Origin: Desulfocurvus sp.
GTDB lineage: Bacteria; Desulfobacterota; Desulfovibrionia; Desulfovibrionales; Desulfovibrionaceae
Assembly: GCF_023230885.1 (NCBI RefSeq)
Contig: NZ_JALNWM010000195.1
Coordinates: forward strand, 1 to 6,736
Reading direction: 5' to 3'
DNA: 6,736 bases
Shown: positions 5,852 through 6,736 of the stretch, in pieces
How positions within the stretch are numbered: the stretch's first letter is position 1
How the letters are laid out: the number at the start of each line of letters is the position of its first letter
Translations under genes and position numbers: made by a program
The notes under the pieces: generated by a model
Database searches by the model: none
Seen by the model: only the letters and a program-made list of their open reading frames with translations
Told to the model about the DNA's origin: nothing

Positions 5852-6721
5852 ATGAGCAACAACGGCGGACAACGGGTGTTCAAGGGCGCGGGCGTCCTGC
5901 GGGCGGCCTTGCTCCTCGCGGCCTGCGCCCTTGTGGCCGCCTGCGCCTCGCCCGCCGGGCGGACCGCCGCCGCCGCAAGAACCGCGGCGGCGGCGGCCCT
6001 TGCCCGCGAAACGGTTGCAACCCGCCTGTTCAGCCTCGCCGCCTTCGTGCGGATCACCGACCCGTCCGCCGCGGTGAGCGTCTATATCGAGGGGGACGGC
6101 CTTGCCTGGGCATCCCGCCACCGGCCCTCGCCCAACCCCACGCCGGCCCCGGCCACAGGGCTGCATCTGGCCGCCCTCGACCCGGCCCCCAACGTGGTCT
6201 ACCTGGCGCGCCCGTGCCAGTTCGTCGACCACGACCCGGCCTGCCGCGTCGCGTACTGGACGGACCTGCGCTACGCCCGCGAGGTGGTGGAGTCGATGAA
6301 CGAGGCCCTGGACCGGATCATGGCGCAAAGGGGAGGACGGGGCGTCCGGCTGGTCGGCTATTCCGGGGGCGGGGCCATCGCCGCCTTGCTGGCGGAACGC
6401 CGTCCCGACGTTGTGTCCCTGCGCACGGTGGCAGGGAATCTCGATGTCGAAGGCGTCAACCGCCACCACCGCGTCTGCGCCATGCCCCTTTCGCTGAACC
6501 CCGTGGACACCGCCTGGCGCTTGGCCCATGTGCCGCAAATCCATTTCGTCGGCGAGAACGACACGGTGGTGCCGCCTTTCATCGCGGCGCGCTTCGTCGC
6601 CGCCCAGGGCACCCCGAACTGCGCCCGGATCGTCACCGTTCCGGGGGCAACCCACGAGGCCGGATGGGAGCAGGCCTGGCGCGGGCATGTGCAGGCGCTC
6701 CCGCCCTGCACGCCGCCCTGA
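5852..6721 (+). CDS. Lipoprotein alpha/beta hydrolase
   Basis: This 289-residue protein starts with a lipoprotein signal: a hydrophobic stretch VLRAALLLAACALVAAC with lipobox VAAC ending at Cys31 (LAAC ending at Cys25 is an alternative). Ala-Ser after Cys31, with no Asp at +2, predicts outer-membrane sorting. The mature part has an alpha/beta-hydrolase triad: nucleophile elbow GYSGG with Ser171, Asp237 in GENDTVVP, and His268 in GATHEAGW. Cys122 and Cys131 bracket RPCQFVDHDPAC and may form a disulphide in the periplasm. A low-complexity Ala stretch (about 39-50) links the anchor to the domain. The enzyme class is a Ser hydrolase, probably an esterase or lipase-like enzyme; the substrate cannot be deduced. 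The ATG at 5852 lies 8 nt after the autotransporter stop with only GGGGG (5845-5849) nearby, so translation is probably coupled to it. Confidence 0.88.
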   Translation: MSNNGGQRVFKGAGVLRAALLLAACALVAACASPAGRTAAAARTAAAAALARETVATRLFSLAAFVRITDPSAAVSVYIEGDGLAWASRHRPSPNPTPAPATGLHLAALDPAPNVVYLARPCQFVDHDPACRVAYWTDLRYAREVVESMNEALDRIMAQRGGRGVRLVGYSGGGAIAALLAERRPDVVSLRTVAGNLDVEGVNRHHRVCAMPLSLNPVDTAWRLAHVPQIHFVGENDTVVPPFIAARFVAAQGTPNCARIVTVPGATHEAGWEQAWRGHVQALPPCTPP

Positions 6722-6736
6722 CGGACCGCCCCGCGC

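Noticed and set aside
5798..6688. A 296-codon minus-strand frame opposite the lipoprotein gene
   Set aside because: The + strand frame has a lipobox and a full Ser-Asp-His triad; the antisense frame has neither and is His/Gly/Arg-rich.

Overview
The window is very GC-rich (about 70% in most coding stretches). Its gene style (a MalT-type LuxR regulator, a Gram-negative autotransporter ending in Phe, and a lipoprotein with an Ala-rich leader) points to a didermic proteobacterium. The autotransporter linker resembles those of Desulfovibrio-like Desulfobacterota, but that assignment rests on composition and pattern memory and is tentative. All supported genes are on the + strand. No RNA gene, mobile element, CRISPR array or replication origin was seen.

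Layout: 1-46 is the last few codons of an upstream gene. 47-206 is an intergenic gap with GC-rich hairpins, then a near-consensus sigma70-type promoter whose -10 box ends 6 nt before the ATG of the next gene, so that transcript may be leaderless. 207-2702 encodes an 831-residue MalT-like STAND NTPase regulator with a C-terminal LuxR helix-turn-helix. 2703-3089 is a non-coding gap. It holds a 27-position hairpin just after the regulator, an AT-rich island with a perfect 17-bp operator-like palindrome, and a Shine-Dalgarno sequence that fixes the next start. 3090-5843 encodes a 917-residue type Va autotransporter: long signal peptide, ten-unit repeat passenger, PATR-like strand motif, linker and beta-barrel. 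5852-6721 encodes a 289-residue lipoprotein alpha/beta hydrolase, 8 nt after the autotransporter stop.

Working model (inference): the autotransporter and the lipoprotein hydrolase form a two-gene cell-envelope operon. Transcription would start in the AT-rich island and be controlled through the palindrome. The neighbouring MalT-like regulator is an obvious but unproven candidate controller. The least ordinary signals are the palindrome, the leaderless promoter, the regular 26-32-residue passenger repeat with its lower-GC patch, and the pairing of a surface autotransporter with a lipid-anchored hydrolase.
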